Shown in pieces: positions 25,259 through 33,869 of a stretch of DNA of 33,869 nt. Source of the DNA: Alphaproteobacteria bacterium (GTDB taxonomy: Bacteria; Pseudomonadota; Alphaproteobacteria; JAEUKQ01). Both the position numbers and the translations under genes were made by a program. Numbering within the stretch: position 1 is the first letter of the stretch; each line of letters starts with the position of its first letter. The DNA lies in assembly GCA_016794225.1 (NCBI GenBank), contig JAEUKQ010000012.1, forward strand, positions 1 through 33,869, given 5' to 3'. The notes under the pieces were generated by a model. It did no database searches. It was not told where the DNA came from and saw only the letters and a list, made by a program, of their open reading frames with translations.

Positions 25259-25480
25259 ATGGGCAGTTGGAGTTGGATCCATTGGTTAATTGTGCTTGTT
25301 GTTGTATTGGTGCTGTTTGGTGGTGGCGGTAAGATTCCTAAACTTATGCGCGATTTAGGCCAGGGGATTACAGCATTCAAAAAAGGGTTGAAAGAAGATA
25401 AATCTGCCAGCAATAACCAAGAAAAGCAAGCTGTTGAAAATGCCAAGCAAAACAGCAAGGACGAAGAAAAAACATCCTAG
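25259..25480 (+). CDS. tatA: Sec-independent protein translocase subunit TatA
   Basis: A 73-residue pore-forming subunit of the twin-arginine export system. It has a short N-terminal membrane helix ([15 protein letters not shown]), the hinge GGGGKIP, then an amphipathic helix [20 protein letters not shown] and a charged tail. Length and pattern match TatA rather than TatB. A GGAG ribosome site precedes the ATG. It starts the tatABC cluster, 37 bases before tatB. Confidence 0.94.
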   Translation: MGSWSWIHWLIVLVVVLVLFGGGGKIPKLMRDLGQGITAFKKGLKEDKSASNNQEKQAVENAKQNSKDEEKTS

Positions 25481-25517
25481 GTTTTTTGACAGCCACAATT
25501 GTTAGGGGTGTCTGCGT

Positions 25518-25880
25518 ATGTTTGACATTGGTTGGAGCGAAATTTTTATTATTGCCCTTTTGGCGCTAGTTTTGCTGGGGCCAAAAGAGATACCCGATGT
25601 ACTAAAGGCTGTTACTGGTTTTATCCGTCGTGTTCGTGGGTTAGCCGGTGATTTTCAGCGTGGCGTCAATCAAATTATTCACGAAACCGAATTAGACGAG
25701 GTACGCCGCACCCTCGAAAAAACAAACCCAAATACCATAACCCAGCAGGTTCAGGAAGAAATGGGGTTGCCTAACATGCAAGACGTACCTGTTTTGGATA
25801 AGGCCGATAACCTAACAAACAATGCAAATAACCAACCACAAAAAACAACCAGCACTGCAGATGGTCGTAAGGAATCATGA
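25518..25880 (+). CDS. tatB: Sec-independent protein translocase subunit TatB
   Basis: A 120-residue subunit that, with TatC, recognises twin-arginine signal peptides. It begins MFDIGWSEIFIIALLALVLLGPKEIPDVLKAVTGFIRRVR, with the LGPKEIP turn diagnostic of TatB, then an amphipathic helix and an Asn/Gln-rich tail. It overlaps tatC by 4 bases (ATGA, 25877-25880). Confidence 0.94.
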   Translation: MFDIGWSEIFIIALLALVLLGPKEIPDVLKAVTGFIRRVRGLAGDFQRGVNQIIHETELDEVRRTLEKTNPNTITQQVQEEMGLPNMQDVPVLDKADNLTNNANNQPQKTTSTADGRKES

Positions 25881-26647
25881 CAAAAACGGGTGATGATAAG
25901 TCAATGCCCTTGATGGATCATGTGCTGGAATTGCGGCGCAGGTTATTGTACAGCCTGTTGATCTTTATAATTATTTTTATCATTTGCTTTTATTTTGCCC
26001 AAGAAATTTTTAACTTTTTAGCACAACCGCTTGCAAATATCCTTATGCAACAAACAGGACGTCGTTTTATTTTTACCGACCTTACCGAATTTTTATTTAC
26101 TCAGATCAAATTGGCTTTTTTTACCGCACTATCGCTTTCCTTTCCTTTATTTGCAAACCAGTTCTGGAAATTCATTGCCCCAGGTTTGTACCGGCAAGAA
26201 AAATTGGTGGTGCTTCCATTTTTAATTGCAAGCCCCTTGTTATTTGTGTTGGGGGCAGCTTTATTGTATTACATTTTACTGCCATATGGGTGGGAATTTT
26301 TACTTAGTTTTCAGACCGGTGGCAACATAGGGACTTTGCCGGTCGAGTTTGAAGGCAAGGTTAGCGAATATGTCGGGCTTATTATTAAGTTAATTTTTGC
26401 TTTTGGCATTTGCTTCCAATTACCTGTTTTGTTGGTTTTATTGGTCAGAGCAGGGATTATGAAGGCTAAAACCCTGTCACAAAAAAGACGTCATGCCATT
26501 GTTTTGGTCTTTATTGTTGCAGCGATTGTAACCCCACCTGATCCTTTCAGCCAAATTGCCTTGGCCGTCCCTTTGGTTTTATTATACGAAATTGCCATAA
26601 TCGCAGCACGAATTATTGAACGTAAGCGCTTAAACAACGAAAAATGA
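25877..26647 (+). CDS. tatC: Sec-independent protein translocase subunit TatC
   Basis: A 256-residue six-helix membrane protein, the core of the twin-arginine receptor. It begins with a cytoplasmic MPLMDHVLELRRRLLYSLLIF, containing the conserved HxxELRxR element. It goes on to PLFANQFWKFIAPGLYRQEKLVVLPFLIASPLLFVLGA, with the FAPGLY-type motif and conserved Glu, and the conserved late segment ATPPD-like VTPPDPFSQ. Fully intact, translationally coupled to tatB. Confidence 0.95.
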   Translation: MTKTGDDKSMPLMDHVLELRRRLLYSLLIFIIIFIICFYFAQEIFNFLAQPLANILMQQTGRRFIFTDLTEFLFTQIKLAFFTALSLSFPLFANQFWKFIAPGLYRQEKLVVLPFLIASPLLFVLGAALLYYILLPYGWEFLLSFQTGGNIGTLPVEFEGKVSEYVGLIIKLIFAFGICFQLPVLLVLLVRAGIMKAKTLSQKRRHAIVLVFIVAAIVTPPDPFSQIALAVPLVLLYEIAIIAARIIERKRLNNEK

Positions 26648-26731
26648 TAACATCGCGCATCCGGCGCTTGACAAAAAGCTGGAACACCTGACACTTAAAA
26701 GCATATTTTTGAACGTAATGGCGGAACCAAC

Positions 26732-28000
26732 ATGATTGATATAAAATTTGTGCGTGATAATCCAAAAGAATTTAAAGAATATCTTATCAAACGTCATGTT
26801 AAGGTTGATGTTGATGAGATATTAAAAATTGATGGTGAGCGTCGCACCACCATAACTGAATTGCAAAACCTGCAGCAAAAGCGCAATGATTTGTCTCGAG
26901 AAATTGGCCAATTGCGACAAAATAAGGAACTGGCAGATAAATTAATGGTTCAGGTTGCCGATATCAAAGCCAGGATGGAAAGTTATGAAAAAAAAGAACG
27001 CGAATTAAGTGAACGCCTGGATCAATTTTTGCTGTATCTTCCAAATATTCCGGCCAAAGATGTTCCCTTTGGTCATAACGAAACCGGAAATGTGGAGATA
27101 AAAAGATGGGGTAAATTAACCAACTTTGCCTTTACACCCAAACTGCATGATGAGTTGGGTGAAAAATTGCGTTTAATGGATTTTACAAGTGCCGCCAATT
27201 TGTCGGGTGCTCGCTTTGTAGTTCTTAAGGGGATTTTGGCTAAACTTGAAAGGGCGTTGGCTTATTTCATGCTTGATATTCATACCAACGAATTTGGTTA
27301 TACCGAAATATTGCCCCCCTTTATGGTGCGTGATCAGGCGTTAATTGGCACCGGCCAATTGCCAAAATTTGCAGATGACCTTTTCAGAACAACCAGCGGT
27401 TTGTGGCTGATACCTACGGCCGAGGTGCCATTAACCAACCTAGTTGCAAGCCAAATACTTGATGAAACCCAATTACCACTCCGCGTAACGGCCTGGACAC
27501 CTTGCTTTCGTTCAGAAGCCGGGGCTGCAGGGCGAGATACCAAAGGTATGTTGCGCCAGCATCAGTTTAGCAAAGTCGAATTGGTTAGCATTGCGGCCCC
27601 TGAACACTCGGTTGCCGAGCACGAGCGTATGACAAGCTGCGCTGAAGCGGTGCTTGAGCGCTTAGAGCTGCCCTATCGTCGGATGTTATTGTGTTCAGGT
27701 GACATGGGTGCAACATCACAAAAAACCTATGATTTAGAGGTTTGGCTACCCGGGCAAAAACTGTACCGTGAAATTTCCAGTTGTTCTAATTGTGGCGATT
27801 ACCAGGCGCGACGTATGCAATCCAAGTTTCGCAGTAAGGGTCAAAAAAATACCCAGTTTGTTCACACACTTAATGGGTCGGGGTTGGCGGTTGGGCGTAC
27901 CATGATTGCCGTTCTTGAAAATTATCAGCAAGCTGATGGAAAGATTGCGGTGCCAGACGCTTTACAGCCATATATAGGTGGGTTAAAGGTGATCGGCTAA
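26732..28000 (+). CDS. serS: Seryl-tRNA synthetase
   Basis: A 422-residue class II aminoacyl-tRNA synthetase charging tRNA-Ser (and tRNA-Sec where present). The N-terminal coiled-coil arm that grips the tRNA spans about residues 28-100 (repeating charged heptads, [18 protein letters not shown]). Class II motif 2 is [27 protein letters not shown], and motif 3 is [19 protein letters not shown] near the C-terminus; TAEVPLTN is the serine-pocket segment. Length is standard. The next gene begins directly at the following base. Confidence 0.97.
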   Translation: MIDIKFVRDNPKEFKEYLIKRHVKVDVDEILKIDGERRTTITELQNLQQKRNDLSREIGQLRQNKELADKLMVQVADIKARMESYEKKERELSERLDQFLLYLPNIPAKDVPFGHNETGNVEIKRWGKLTNFAFTPKLHDELGEKLRLMDFTSAANLSGARFVVLKGILAKLERALAYFMLDIHTNEFGYTEILPPFMVRDQALIGTGQLPKFADDLFRTTSGLWLIPTAEVPLTNLVASQILDETQLPLRVTAWTPCFRSEAGAAGRDTKGMLRQHQFSKVELVSIAAPEHSVAEHERMTSCAEAVLERLELPYRRMLLCSGDMGATSQKTYDLEVWLPGQKLYREISSCSNCGDYQARRMQSKFRSKGQKNTQFVHTLNGSGLAVGRTMIAVLENYQQADGKIAVPDALQPYIGGLKVIG

Positions 28001-28786
28001 ATGGTGAAGAATCTAGAAAATCTTGAAAAATTGCGTATTCTGGTAACCAATGATGATGGTATTTTGGCGCCCGGGATTAAAGTGTTACAAAAGGCGGTAC
28101 AATCCATCACGAAAGATATTTGGGTATCCGCACCAACAACCGAACAAAGCGCAACCAGCCATTCTTTAACCATTCGGCGACCGATTGAGGTAAGACACCT
28201 ATCGTCACGTCGCTTTGCTGTTGAAGGAACACCAACAGATAGTGTTTTACTGGCTGTTAATCACCTTATTACAGGGCGCAGGCCAGATTTAGTTGTATCA
28301 GGGGTTAATCGCGGGGCAAACCTAGCCGAAGATATTGGCTATTCTGGAACGGTAGCAGCCGCTATGGAAGCAACTTTGCTTGGGATTCCAGCCATTGCCT
28401 TTAATCAACTGCGTCATGAACAGCATGTTTACTGGACAATAGCCGAACATTATATTCCCGTCGTTCTTGAAAAACTTAGGCATTTTGATTGGCCTAGCGG
28501 CGTGTTGCTCAACGTCAACTTTCCGCATTGTCCGGTTGCTGACGTTAAGGGCATAAAGCTGACAGCGCAGGGGTGGCGTGCCGGAAACGTCCAGGTTCAT
28601 CCTGTCAAAGACCCAACAGGCAGGCCATATCTTTGGATTGGTGATTTTAGTGATCACGCATCAAGGCAAAATGGGCAAATGGACGATTTAACTGCGGTTG
28701 ATAATCATTATATTTCAATTACACCTTTGCATCTTGATTTTACCCATTATCCAACATTCAAGAAATTACAGCAGGTTTTTGCATGA
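28001..28786 (+). CDS. surE: 5'/3'-nucleotidase SurE
   Basis: A 261-residue metal-dependent survival protein that dephosphorylates nucleoside monophosphates. The signature ILVTNDDGILAPGI carries the two metal-binding Asps. APTTEQSATSHSLTI supplies the conserved serine, and SGVNRGANLAEDIGYSGTVAAAMEATLLGIPAIAFNQ contains the conserved Asn. The start ATG immediately follows the serS stop, so translation probably continues from serS; a few N-terminal residues before LRILVTNDD are not conserved. It overlaps pcm by 4 bases (ATGA, 28783-28786), the classic surE-pcm pairing. Confidence 0.95.
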   Translation: MVKNLENLEKLRILVTNDDGILAPGIKVLQKAVQSITKDIWVSAPTTEQSATSHSLTIRRPIEVRHLSSRRFAVEGTPTDSVLLAVNHLITGRRPDLVVSGVNRGANLAEDIGYSGTVAAAMEATLLGIPAIAFNQLRHEQHVYWTIAEHYIPVVLEKLRHFDWPSGVLLNVNFPHCPVADVKGIKLTAQGWRAGNVQVHPVKDPTGRPYLWIGDFSDHASRQNGQMDDLTAVDNHYISITPLHLDFTHYPTFKKLQQVFA

Positions 28787-29469
28787 GTTTAGAAGCACGC
28801 AAGATTAGGTTAATCATGCTGCTGCGGCGATCGGGTATTTCTGATACCCAGGTGTTATCTGCAATTGAAAAAATCCCGCGTGAGGCTTTTGTTCCGCAAT
28901 CTTTTCATGATCGTGCCTACGAGAACGAGACATTACCAATAGGTTTTGGCCAAACTTTAAGCCAGCCACAGGTTGTTGCCCTAATGACACAATCGCTGTC
29001 CATTAATAAATCGCATAAAGTGCTTGAAATTGGAACGGGGTCGGGCTATCAGGCGGCCATTTTGTCGTGCGTTGCCCGGCGGGTTTATACGATTGAACGT
29101 TATAAACCATTGTTACAACAGGCCGAGGAACGGTTTGCAGCTTTGCGCATTCATAATATCGTAACAAAATATGGTGATGGTAGCCTTGGATGGCCTGAAC
29201 AAGTTCCTTTTGACCGTATTATTTTAACCGCTGCTGCTGGAGATATGCCGGAAAAGCTTTATCAACAGCTTGCGGTTGGTGGAATTATGGTTTTGCCAAT
29301 CGGGCCAGAGCGCGGTGAACAAAAAATTTTGCGCGTAATCAGGACAGAACAAGGACCCACCTATGAAGAAGGACCTACCGTATTTTTTGTTCCCTTGATT
29401 AGTGGTGCTTTGCCCGATCAACGTCCACCAAACGCGGTTGGCAGAGCAACACAAAAAAAAGAAATTTAG
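28783..29469 (+). CDS. pcm: Protein-L-isoaspartate O-methyltransferase
   Basis: A 228-residue enzyme that methylates L-isoaspartyl residues in damaged proteins to start their repair, using S-adenosylmethionine. Conserved parts: PREAFVPQSFHDRAYENETLPIGFGQTLSQPQVVALM (active-site region), VLEIGTGSGYQAAILSCVARRVYTIE (SAM-binding motif I and its acidic end), YGDGSLGWPEQVPFDRIILTAAAGDMP and QQLAVGGIMVLPIG. A short polar C-terminal tail follows PLISGAL. Usually an nlpD-like peptidase gene separates pcm from yajC in alphaproteobacteria; here the gap is only about 100 bases. Confidence 0.96.
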   Translation: MSLEARKIRLIMLLRRSGISDTQVLSAIEKIPREAFVPQSFHDRAYENETLPIGFGQTLSQPQVVALMTQSLSINKSHKVLEIGTGSGYQAAILSCVARRVYTIERYKPLLQQAEERFAALRIHNIVTKYGDGSLGWPEQVPFDRIILTAAAGDMPEKLYQQLAVGGIMVLPIGPERGEQKILRVIRTEQGPTYEEGPTVFFVPLISGALPDQRPPNAVGRATQKKEI

Positions 29470-29496
29470 ACATGAAGTCGCATGGTGATGACCCCA

Positions 29497-29524
29497 TTGC
29501 AATTTTACATTGTCAGGATATAGT
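29497..29524 (+). promoter_or_regulatory. Candidate promoter for yajC-secD-secF
   Basis: TTGCAA (29497-29502) and TATAGT (29519-29524), 16 bases apart, lie about 50 bases ahead of yajC and would let the Sec accessory genes be transcribed apart from the serS-surE-pcm block. The -10 is a good match and the -35 moderate. Confidence 0.4.
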
Positions 29525-29573
29525 ACCGTTTTTAATAAAATTGATAACAGAACTTAGTTAAGGAAATGAATAG

Positions 29574-29987
29574 ATGTGGATTAGTCAGGCTTTAGCCCAA
29601 ACAACCGATGGCGCGCCAGCAAATAATCAAAGTACGGGCGGTTCCGGTGCATTGATGCAGTTTTTGCCCCTGATACTGATTTTTGTGATTTTTTATTTTC
29701 TGCTTATTCGTCCACAACAGCGTAAAATGCGTGAACACCGAGCTATGATTGCTGGATTGCGTCGTGGTGACAAGGTTTTAACTTCGGGTGGGTTAATTGG
29801 CACAGTTAATAAGGTAGTAAGTGATACCGAAATTTTGCTGGAAATTGCAGAAAACGTTCGGATTAGAGTAGCACGCAGTGCCGTTAATGAAATTCTGTCG
29901 CGCACAAACGAAGGAAAAGAACAAGATCAGTCCGTTGACGACAAAAAAGAGAAAGATAGTGGTGTTGCGACTGCAACAAAGAAATAA
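29574..29987 (+). CDS. yajC: Preprotein translocase subunit YajC
   Basis: A 137-residue single-pass inner-membrane protein associated with SecDF. A short periplasmic N-terminus is followed by the helix LMQFLPLILIFVIFYFLLI. Then comes the hallmark RPQQRKMREHRAMIAGLRRGDKVLTSGGLIGTV, and a charged Lys/Asp/Glu-rich cytoplasmic tail somewhat longer than the E. coli version. It precedes secD by 28 bases, as usual. Confidence 0.96.
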   Translation: MWISQALAQTTDGAPANNQSTGGSGALMQFLPLILIFVIFYFLLIRPQQRKMREHRAMIAGLRRGDKVLTSGGLIGTVNKVVSDTEILLEIAENVRIRVARSAVNEILSRTNEGKEQDQSVDDKKEKDSGVATATKK

Positions 29988-30015
29988 CCCTTTATTGAGA
30001 TTCAGGTGACCAAGC

Positions 30016-31587
30016 ATGCGTTTATATGTTAGCCGCAGGAATAGTGTTATCATTTGCCTTATTCTGCTGATTGCCACTTTTATTGCGGCGCAGAATCTGG
30101 TTACCAAAGAAGATCTGGCTAAATGGCCAAGCTGGTTGCCAAAGGGCCACGTAACCCTTGGGCTGGATTTGCAAGGCGGGGCACAATTATTGCTCGAGGT
30201 TGACACAGATTCTGTCTTGCGTACGCAGCTAAACAACGCTTCGGATACAGTACGCAACACCCTGCGTGACGAGAAGATAGCCTTTAAACCCGTCACCATA
30301 AACAATAATCAACTAATCGTTAGTTTAACGCGTCAGGCCGATAGTGCCTTGGCCCAACAAAAACTGCGCGAAGCACTTCCAGATTTTGCCATCACCGCCG
30401 AAGACCCGTTAAATTTTGCATTGGTGCTGCAACCCACAGCATTAAGCCGAATTGAAACACAGGCAGTCAACCAATCAATAGAGGTTATCCGTCGGCGTGT
30501 TGACGAAACCGGAACCCTCGAACTTAGTATTCAGCGTCAAGGTGCTAACCGCATTATGCTTCAGGTGCCCGGCATTAAAGATCCCAAGCAAATTGAAGAA
30601 CGCCTTGGTAAAGTAGCCAGATTGACATTTCACCTTGTGGATGAAACCGTTAGCCCCGAGGCGATCCGTTCAGGCCAGGTTCCTGCCTCGTTACAGATTG
30701 TACCAATGGACCAAAGTTCGGAAATGGACGGGGCATTGGCGCTTCAGCGCCGCGTTATTGTAACGGGTGCTGATTTGACCGGTGCAACTTATACCCTGCA
30801 TCAGAATACGCCAGCGGTTAGTTTTCAGTTGAATTCGCTTGGTGCAAGGCGTTTCGGCGAGATGACCCGCGAAAACTTAAAGCGGCGCTTTGCCATTGTT
30901 TTGGATAACAAAATTATCAGTGCACCGCGGATTGACAGCCCAATTTTTGGTGGTTCTGGTGTTATTTATGGTAGTTTTACCGAAGAAAGTGCTGCCGAAC
31001 TTGCTTTGCTACTGCGTGCTGGCGCGTTGCCCGCCCCGCTAAAGGTTGAACAGAATGTCCTAATCGGCCCTGATTTGGGTGCTGATTCGATTGAAGCGGG
31101 TAAAATTGCTTCGTTAATTGCCTTGGTGATGATTGGTGTTGCCATGGTAGTTTTTTATGGGCTTTTGGGAATGTTGGCCAATATTGGCCTTATTTTTAAC
31201 GGAATTATGCTTTTGGCATTGTTATCGTTGCTTGGGGCAACCTTAACCCTGCCTGGTATTGCTGGAATCGTTCTTACCTTAGGCATGGCGGTTGATGCAA
31301 ACGTCTTAATCTTTGAACGTATTAGGGAAGAAATGCGTAACGGTCGTAGCGCAATTTTGGCCTTGGACTATGGTTTTAATGCTGCCCGCGGCACAATTAT
31401 TGATGCTAATTTAACTACCCTTATTGCCGGTCTTATTCTGTTTTTGCTGGGGGCTGGCCCTGTTCAGGGATTTGCCGTAACATTGTCGCTTGGCATTTTA
31501 ACATCGGTTTTCACCTCGGTTACGGTAACCCGTATGGTGATTGGCTGGTGGCATAAATTGGCACGGCCACAGACAATTCCCCTATAA
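30016..31587 (+). CDS. secD: Protein translocase subunit SecD
   Basis: A 523-residue RND-type membrane protein that uses the proton gradient to pull exported proteins through the Sec channel on the periplasmic side. It has one N-terminal helix (VIICLILLIATFIAA), a large periplasmic domain opening with LGLDLQGGAQLLLEVD, and five C-terminal helices including the conserved LTLGMAVDANVLIFERIREEMRNG with its charge-relay Asp. Complete and of standard length. It is followed 21 bases later by secF. Confidence 0.97.
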   Translation: MRLYVSRRNSVIICLILLIATFIAAQNLVTKEDLAKWPSWLPKGHVTLGLDLQGGAQLLLEVDTDSVLRTQLNNASDTVRNTLRDEKIAFKPVTINNNQLIVSLTRQADSALAQQKLREALPDFAITAEDPLNFALVLQPTALSRIETQAVNQSIEVIRRRVDETGTLELSIQRQGANRIMLQVPGIKDPKQIEERLGKVARLTFHLVDETVSPEAIRSGQVPASLQIVPMDQSSEMDGALALQRRVIVTGADLTGATYTLHQNTPAVSFQLNSLGARRFGEMTRENLKRRFAIVLDNKIISAPRIDSPIFGGSGVIYGSFTEESAAELALLLRAGALPAPLKVEQNVLIGPDLGADSIEAGKIASLIALVMIGVAMVVFYGLLGMLANIGLIFNGIMLLALLSLLGATLTLPGIAGIVLTLGMAVDANVLIFERIREEMRNGRSAILALDYGFNAARGTIIDANLTTLIAGLILFLLGAGPVQGFAVTLSLGILTSVFTSVTVTRMVIGWWHKLARPQTIPL

Positions 31588-31608
31588 ATTATAAGAAAGG
31601 AAGCAACA

Positions 31609-32547
31609 ATGTTTCGTGGAATAAAGCTGATTCCAGCGAATACCAAAATTGACTTTATGCGTATTCATAAGGCTGCTTTAGTCTTTTTCGGATTTATTCT
31701 ATTTGCAAGCTTTGCCCTTTTTGCAACCAAAGGGCTAAAATTTGGTATAGATTTTGATGGTGGTATTGTTATTCAAATGCGCAGCAAACAGGGTATAACA
31801 ATTGATATAGCAGATATCAGGGCGCAATTGGCAAAAGTTGGGCTGGCCGAATCGGCATCAATTCAAAAAATTGAACAAAAAGATGATGTTCTTATCCGCT
31901 TACCAGTGATCGACAATAAAACCCAAGACGTTATTGTTAACGAAGTGCGCCAAATATTAAACCAACAATATGATTATCTTGGCAGCGAATTTATTGGCCC
32001 AAAAGTTGGCGCCGAGCTTGTTCAAACCGCAATCCTTGCCTTAATTATGGCTTTGCTTGGAATATGCTTATATATTTGGTTTCGCTATGAATGGCAATTC
32101 GGGGTTAACGCCATTACGACCATTTTATATGATTGTGTTACGATGGTTGGCTTGTATTCGTTGCTTGGGCTTGAATTTGATTTAAACGCGGTCGCAGCCA
32201 TTTTAACCATTGCCGGTTATTCCATGAATGACAAGGTGGTTTTGTACGACCGGGTTAAGGATGAAATGAAGCGCTATAAAAAAATGCCCCTGGTTGATAT
32301 TTTAAACCTATCAATTAACCGTACCCTGTCGCGGACCACAATGACAGGCGGGTTGACTTTGTTATCGGTTGTTGCCTTATACTTTTTTGGGGGTAAAACC
32401 CTTGAAAGCTTTTCCCTAGCTCTGATGTGGGGTATTGTTATTGGCACAAGTTCGACAATTTATGTTGGAACGCCAATTTTACTGTATATGGGTATTCGGA
32501 AAGGCCAGGCTGCAAAGGCTGATTTCGAAGTATCGGCACCAACCTAA
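31609..32547 (+). CDS. secF: Protein translocase subunit SecF
   Basis: A 312-residue partner of SecD. The N-terminal helix is followed by the family start GLKFGIDFDGGIVIQMRSK. The C-terminal helices contain AAILTIAGYSMNDKVVLYDRVKDEM, the SecF form of the conserved charged motif (Asn-Asp in the membrane), and TLSRTTMTGGLTLLSVVALYFFGG. An AAAGGAAG ribosome site precedes the ATG. It closes the rightward cluster, ending at a terminator hairpin. Confidence 0.96.
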   Translation: MFRGIKLIPANTKIDFMRIHKAALVFFGFILFASFALFATKGLKFGIDFDGGIVIQMRSKQGITIDIADIRAQLAKVGLAESASIQKIEQKDDVLIRLPVIDNKTQDVIVNEVRQILNQQYDYLGSEFIGPKVGAELVQTAILALIMALLGICLYIWFRYEWQFGVNAITTILYDCVTMVGLYSLLGLEFDLNAVAAILTIAGYSMNDKVVLYDRVKDEMKRYKKMPLVDILNLSINRTLSRTTMTGGLTLLSVVALYFFGGKTLESFSLALMWGIVIGTSSTIYVGTPILLYMGIRKGQAAKADFEVSAPT

Positions 32548-32582
32548 AACCAACAATATATTGTATCAAAAAACTTTTAATT

Positions 32583-32612
32583 AAAAAAAGGGCACGTAAT
32601 TGTGCCCCTTTT
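32583..32612 (+). terminator. Bidirectional terminator between secF and the convergent gene
   Basis: GGGCAC (32590-32595) pairs with GTGCCC (32602-32607), flanked by an A-run on the left and C-TTTT on the right. It lies between two converging genes and could end transcripts from both sides, since the A-run reads as a T-run on the other strand. Confidence 0.7.
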
Positions 32613-32641
32613 ACTGTCTTATTTAGTATAGCTTTTCAGGC

Positions 32642-33241
32642 TTAGTAGATATTTTGCGTTGCAACCATAGCAAACAACATGGGAATAGACAACATGGTGT
32701 TGGTACGCGAAAACAGCATGGCCATGCGTGCGGCTTTTGCCTTTTCAGCGGCTTCTACGGTTACTATTCCTAGGGCTTTCTTTTGATTTGGCCATATCAC
32801 AAACCATACATTAAACCACATAATTGTTGCCAACCACATGCCAATACCAATTGCTAGGTGACGTGGTGCATATTCATAAAGTCCAAGCGAATAAGCTTGC
32901 AGTAAATAATCATTCAGATGGGCTAAAACCAGGCCAGTGATAATGGTGAACATGGCCGCCCAACGGAACCAAAACAACGCTCTTGGGGCAATAACTTTGG
33001 AAATGGCTGGTTTTTGTTCATCAGGAATTTTCGGCATGCTTGGCATTTGAACAAAATTAAAATACCACAATAATCCAATCCACATTACGCCAAAAATAAC
33101 ATGTAACCAGCGAAAAACAAAAGCCCAAAAGTTCGTATCTAAATGAAAACCTTGTAATACAAAATATAATGCAAAAGACAGAGCGGCCAAAACAAAACCA
33201 GCGGTAACTGTTTTGGGTAGCGAGGTTAAAATTTGTCCCAT
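32642..33241 (-). CDS. Urate_ox_N / PuuD-like membrane protein
   Basis: A 199-residue protein with about five membrane helices, resembling the N-terminal (Urate_ox_N) domain of bacterial urate hydroxylase PuuD. Landmarks are FRWLHVIFGVMWIGLLWYFNFVQ with H47, RALFWFRWAAMFTIITGL, VWFVIWPNQKKALGIV and ARMAMLFSRTNTMLSIPMLF. PuuD proteins normally add a C-terminal cytochrome c domain with a CXXCH haem site; this protein ends before that and no such motif is present, so calling it a urate oxidase is unsafe. Start at 33241 is chosen because AGGA lies 9 bases upstream; an in-frame start at 33304 is poorer. No purine-degradation genes are nearby. Confidence 0.7.
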   Translation of the reverse strand: MGQILTSLPKTVTAGFVLAALSFALYFVLQGFHLDTNFWAFVFRWLHVIFGVMWIGLLWYFNFVQMPSMPKIPDEQKPAISKVIAPRALFWFRWAAMFTIITGLVLAHLNDYLLQAYSLGLYEYAPRHLAIGIGMWLATIMWFNVWFVIWPNQKKALGIVTVEAAEKAKAARMAMLFSRTNTMLSIPMLFAMVATQNIY

Positions 33242-33461
33242 AAAATATATCCTTATTATTGATGGTGATGTTATTTGGCAGTTATTGTAGTGATGGTTCA
33301 TCAATAATCAAGTGGGCGCGGTCATGCTCGTGCATGTGTTATGATTATTGAACCAACAATTACCCATAGAAAACCTGTAGCCAATGTTCATTTTTTGTGG
33401 CAAATTTAGGCCAAATACCTACAAATAAGTAAATGTTTCCACCCACCCAAAAGGATAATCC

Positions 33462-33869
33462 GTGCACAACACAACATTCATCACCAAAACATACCGTCCC
33501 AAGGGTTTTTCAACATTGTCGCCTTATTTGGTTCTTAAGGATGTTAGCGCTTTTCTGGATTTCAGCCAAAAAATTTTAGGTGCCAGGATTCTTGAACAAA
33601 CGGTTAGTAACAGCGGTGTAATAAAACATGCGGCGCTAAAAATTGGCAACAGTGTTTTAATGGTTGGAGCAGGGTGGCAAGATGCCGATCTTAAGCCAGC
33701 TTATATGCACTTATATATCCCAAATGTCGATGCAGCATATCAACTGGCGATACAAGCGGGCAGTACAACAATTGAAACACCAGCAATGCAGCCTTATGGT
33801 GATTACCGGGCGGCGTTTAAAGATAGATGGGGAAATGTTTGGTGGATTGCCCAGCATCGGCAAGCAGCC
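33462..33869 (+). CDS. VOC family protein (glyoxalase/PhnB-like), partial at the right edge
   Basis: An open frame of at least 136 codons runs off the window end. The sequence has the VOC (vicinal oxygen chelate) pattern of PhnB/glyoxalase-type proteins: TLSPYLVLKDVSAFLDFSQKILGARIL, HAALKIGNSVLMVGAGW, LYIPNVDAAYQLAIQAGSTTIETPAMQPYGDYRAAFKDRWGNVWWIAQH. The fold usually binds a divalent metal and handles small electrophiles or confers resistance, but the substrate is not predictable. The start is a GTG at 33462 with AAGGA at 33451-33455, 6 bases upstream. What remains is close to the normal family length, so only a short C-terminus is missing. Confidence 0.8.
   Translation, partial: MHNTTFITKTYRPKGFSTLSPYLVLKDVSAFLDFSQKILGARILEQTVSNSGVIKHAALKIGNSVLMVGAGWQDADLKPAYMHLYIPNVDAAYQLAIQAGSTTIETPAMQPYGDYRAAFKDRWGNVWWIAQHRQAA

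Noticed and set aside
29793-30305. Leftward 170-codon open frame antisense to yajC and secD
   Set aside because: It spans the junction of two conserved genes, has no ribosome site or family match, and is best explained as an antisense shadow.

Overview
This window looks like chromosome of a low-G+C (about 40% by eye) alphaproteobacterium. Three things point there: the fused ispDF gene, the run dgt-argS-SPOR protein-nagZ-tatABC-serS-surE-pcm-yajC-secD-secF, which is a familiar alphaproteobacterial neighbourhood, and erpA and xthA beside dgt. The genus cannot be fixed from sequence alone. Genes are densely packed. No gap between genes exceeds 300 bases, and the intergenic stretches hold tRNAs, terminator-like hairpins and a few promoter-like sites. 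All three tRNAs carry an encoded CCA end.

Layout. 1-5.4 kb is a mixed accessory region: an AlkD-type DNA glycosylase, a START-like (SRPBCC) protein and a decayed second copy of its start, a GNAT acetyltransferase, tRNA-Lys, a divergent pair of metal exporters (CDF and MntP), a beta-hydroxyacid dehydrogenase-family oxidoreductase and a membrane-anchored SRPBCC protein with a TTG start. 5.5-9.6 kb is rich in exported proteins: a YbjN-like protein, an unrecognised 476-residue secreted protein, tRNA-Val, two tiny cysteine-paired lipoproteins separated by a long hairpin terminator, and an MlaC-like lipid-binding protein. 9.65-15.4 kb is a leftward dipeptide/oligopeptide ABC transporter operon (dppA-B-C-D-F), with a leader hairpin before dppA and a terminator hairpin between dppA and dppB.

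15.5-18.6 kb carries tRNA-Thr, the C-terminal stump of a tyrosine integrase lying directly against the end of ispDF, then xthA and erpA. 18.8-32.5 kb is the rightward housekeeping cluster: nucleotide hydrolysis (dgt), translation (argS, serS), envelope work (SPOR protein, NagZ), twin-arginine export (tatABC), repair (surE, pcm) and Sec export (yajC, secD, secF). Compared with the common arrangement, scpA/scpB (nagZ-tatA gap) and an nlpD-like peptidase gene (pcm-yajC gap) are absent here. A beta-barrel outer-membrane protein with its own terminator sits in the first gap. 32.6 kb to the end holds a PuuD-like (Urate_ox_N) membrane protein and a VOC-family gene running off the right edge.

I see no obvious defence island, CRISPR array, insertion sequence or large undescribed system. 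The best leads are small: the truncated integrase with paired 14-bp repeats, the decayed SRPBCC copy that overlaps the acetyltransferase end, the paired lipoproteins, the dppA leader hairpin and the reshuffled nagZ-tatA junction.
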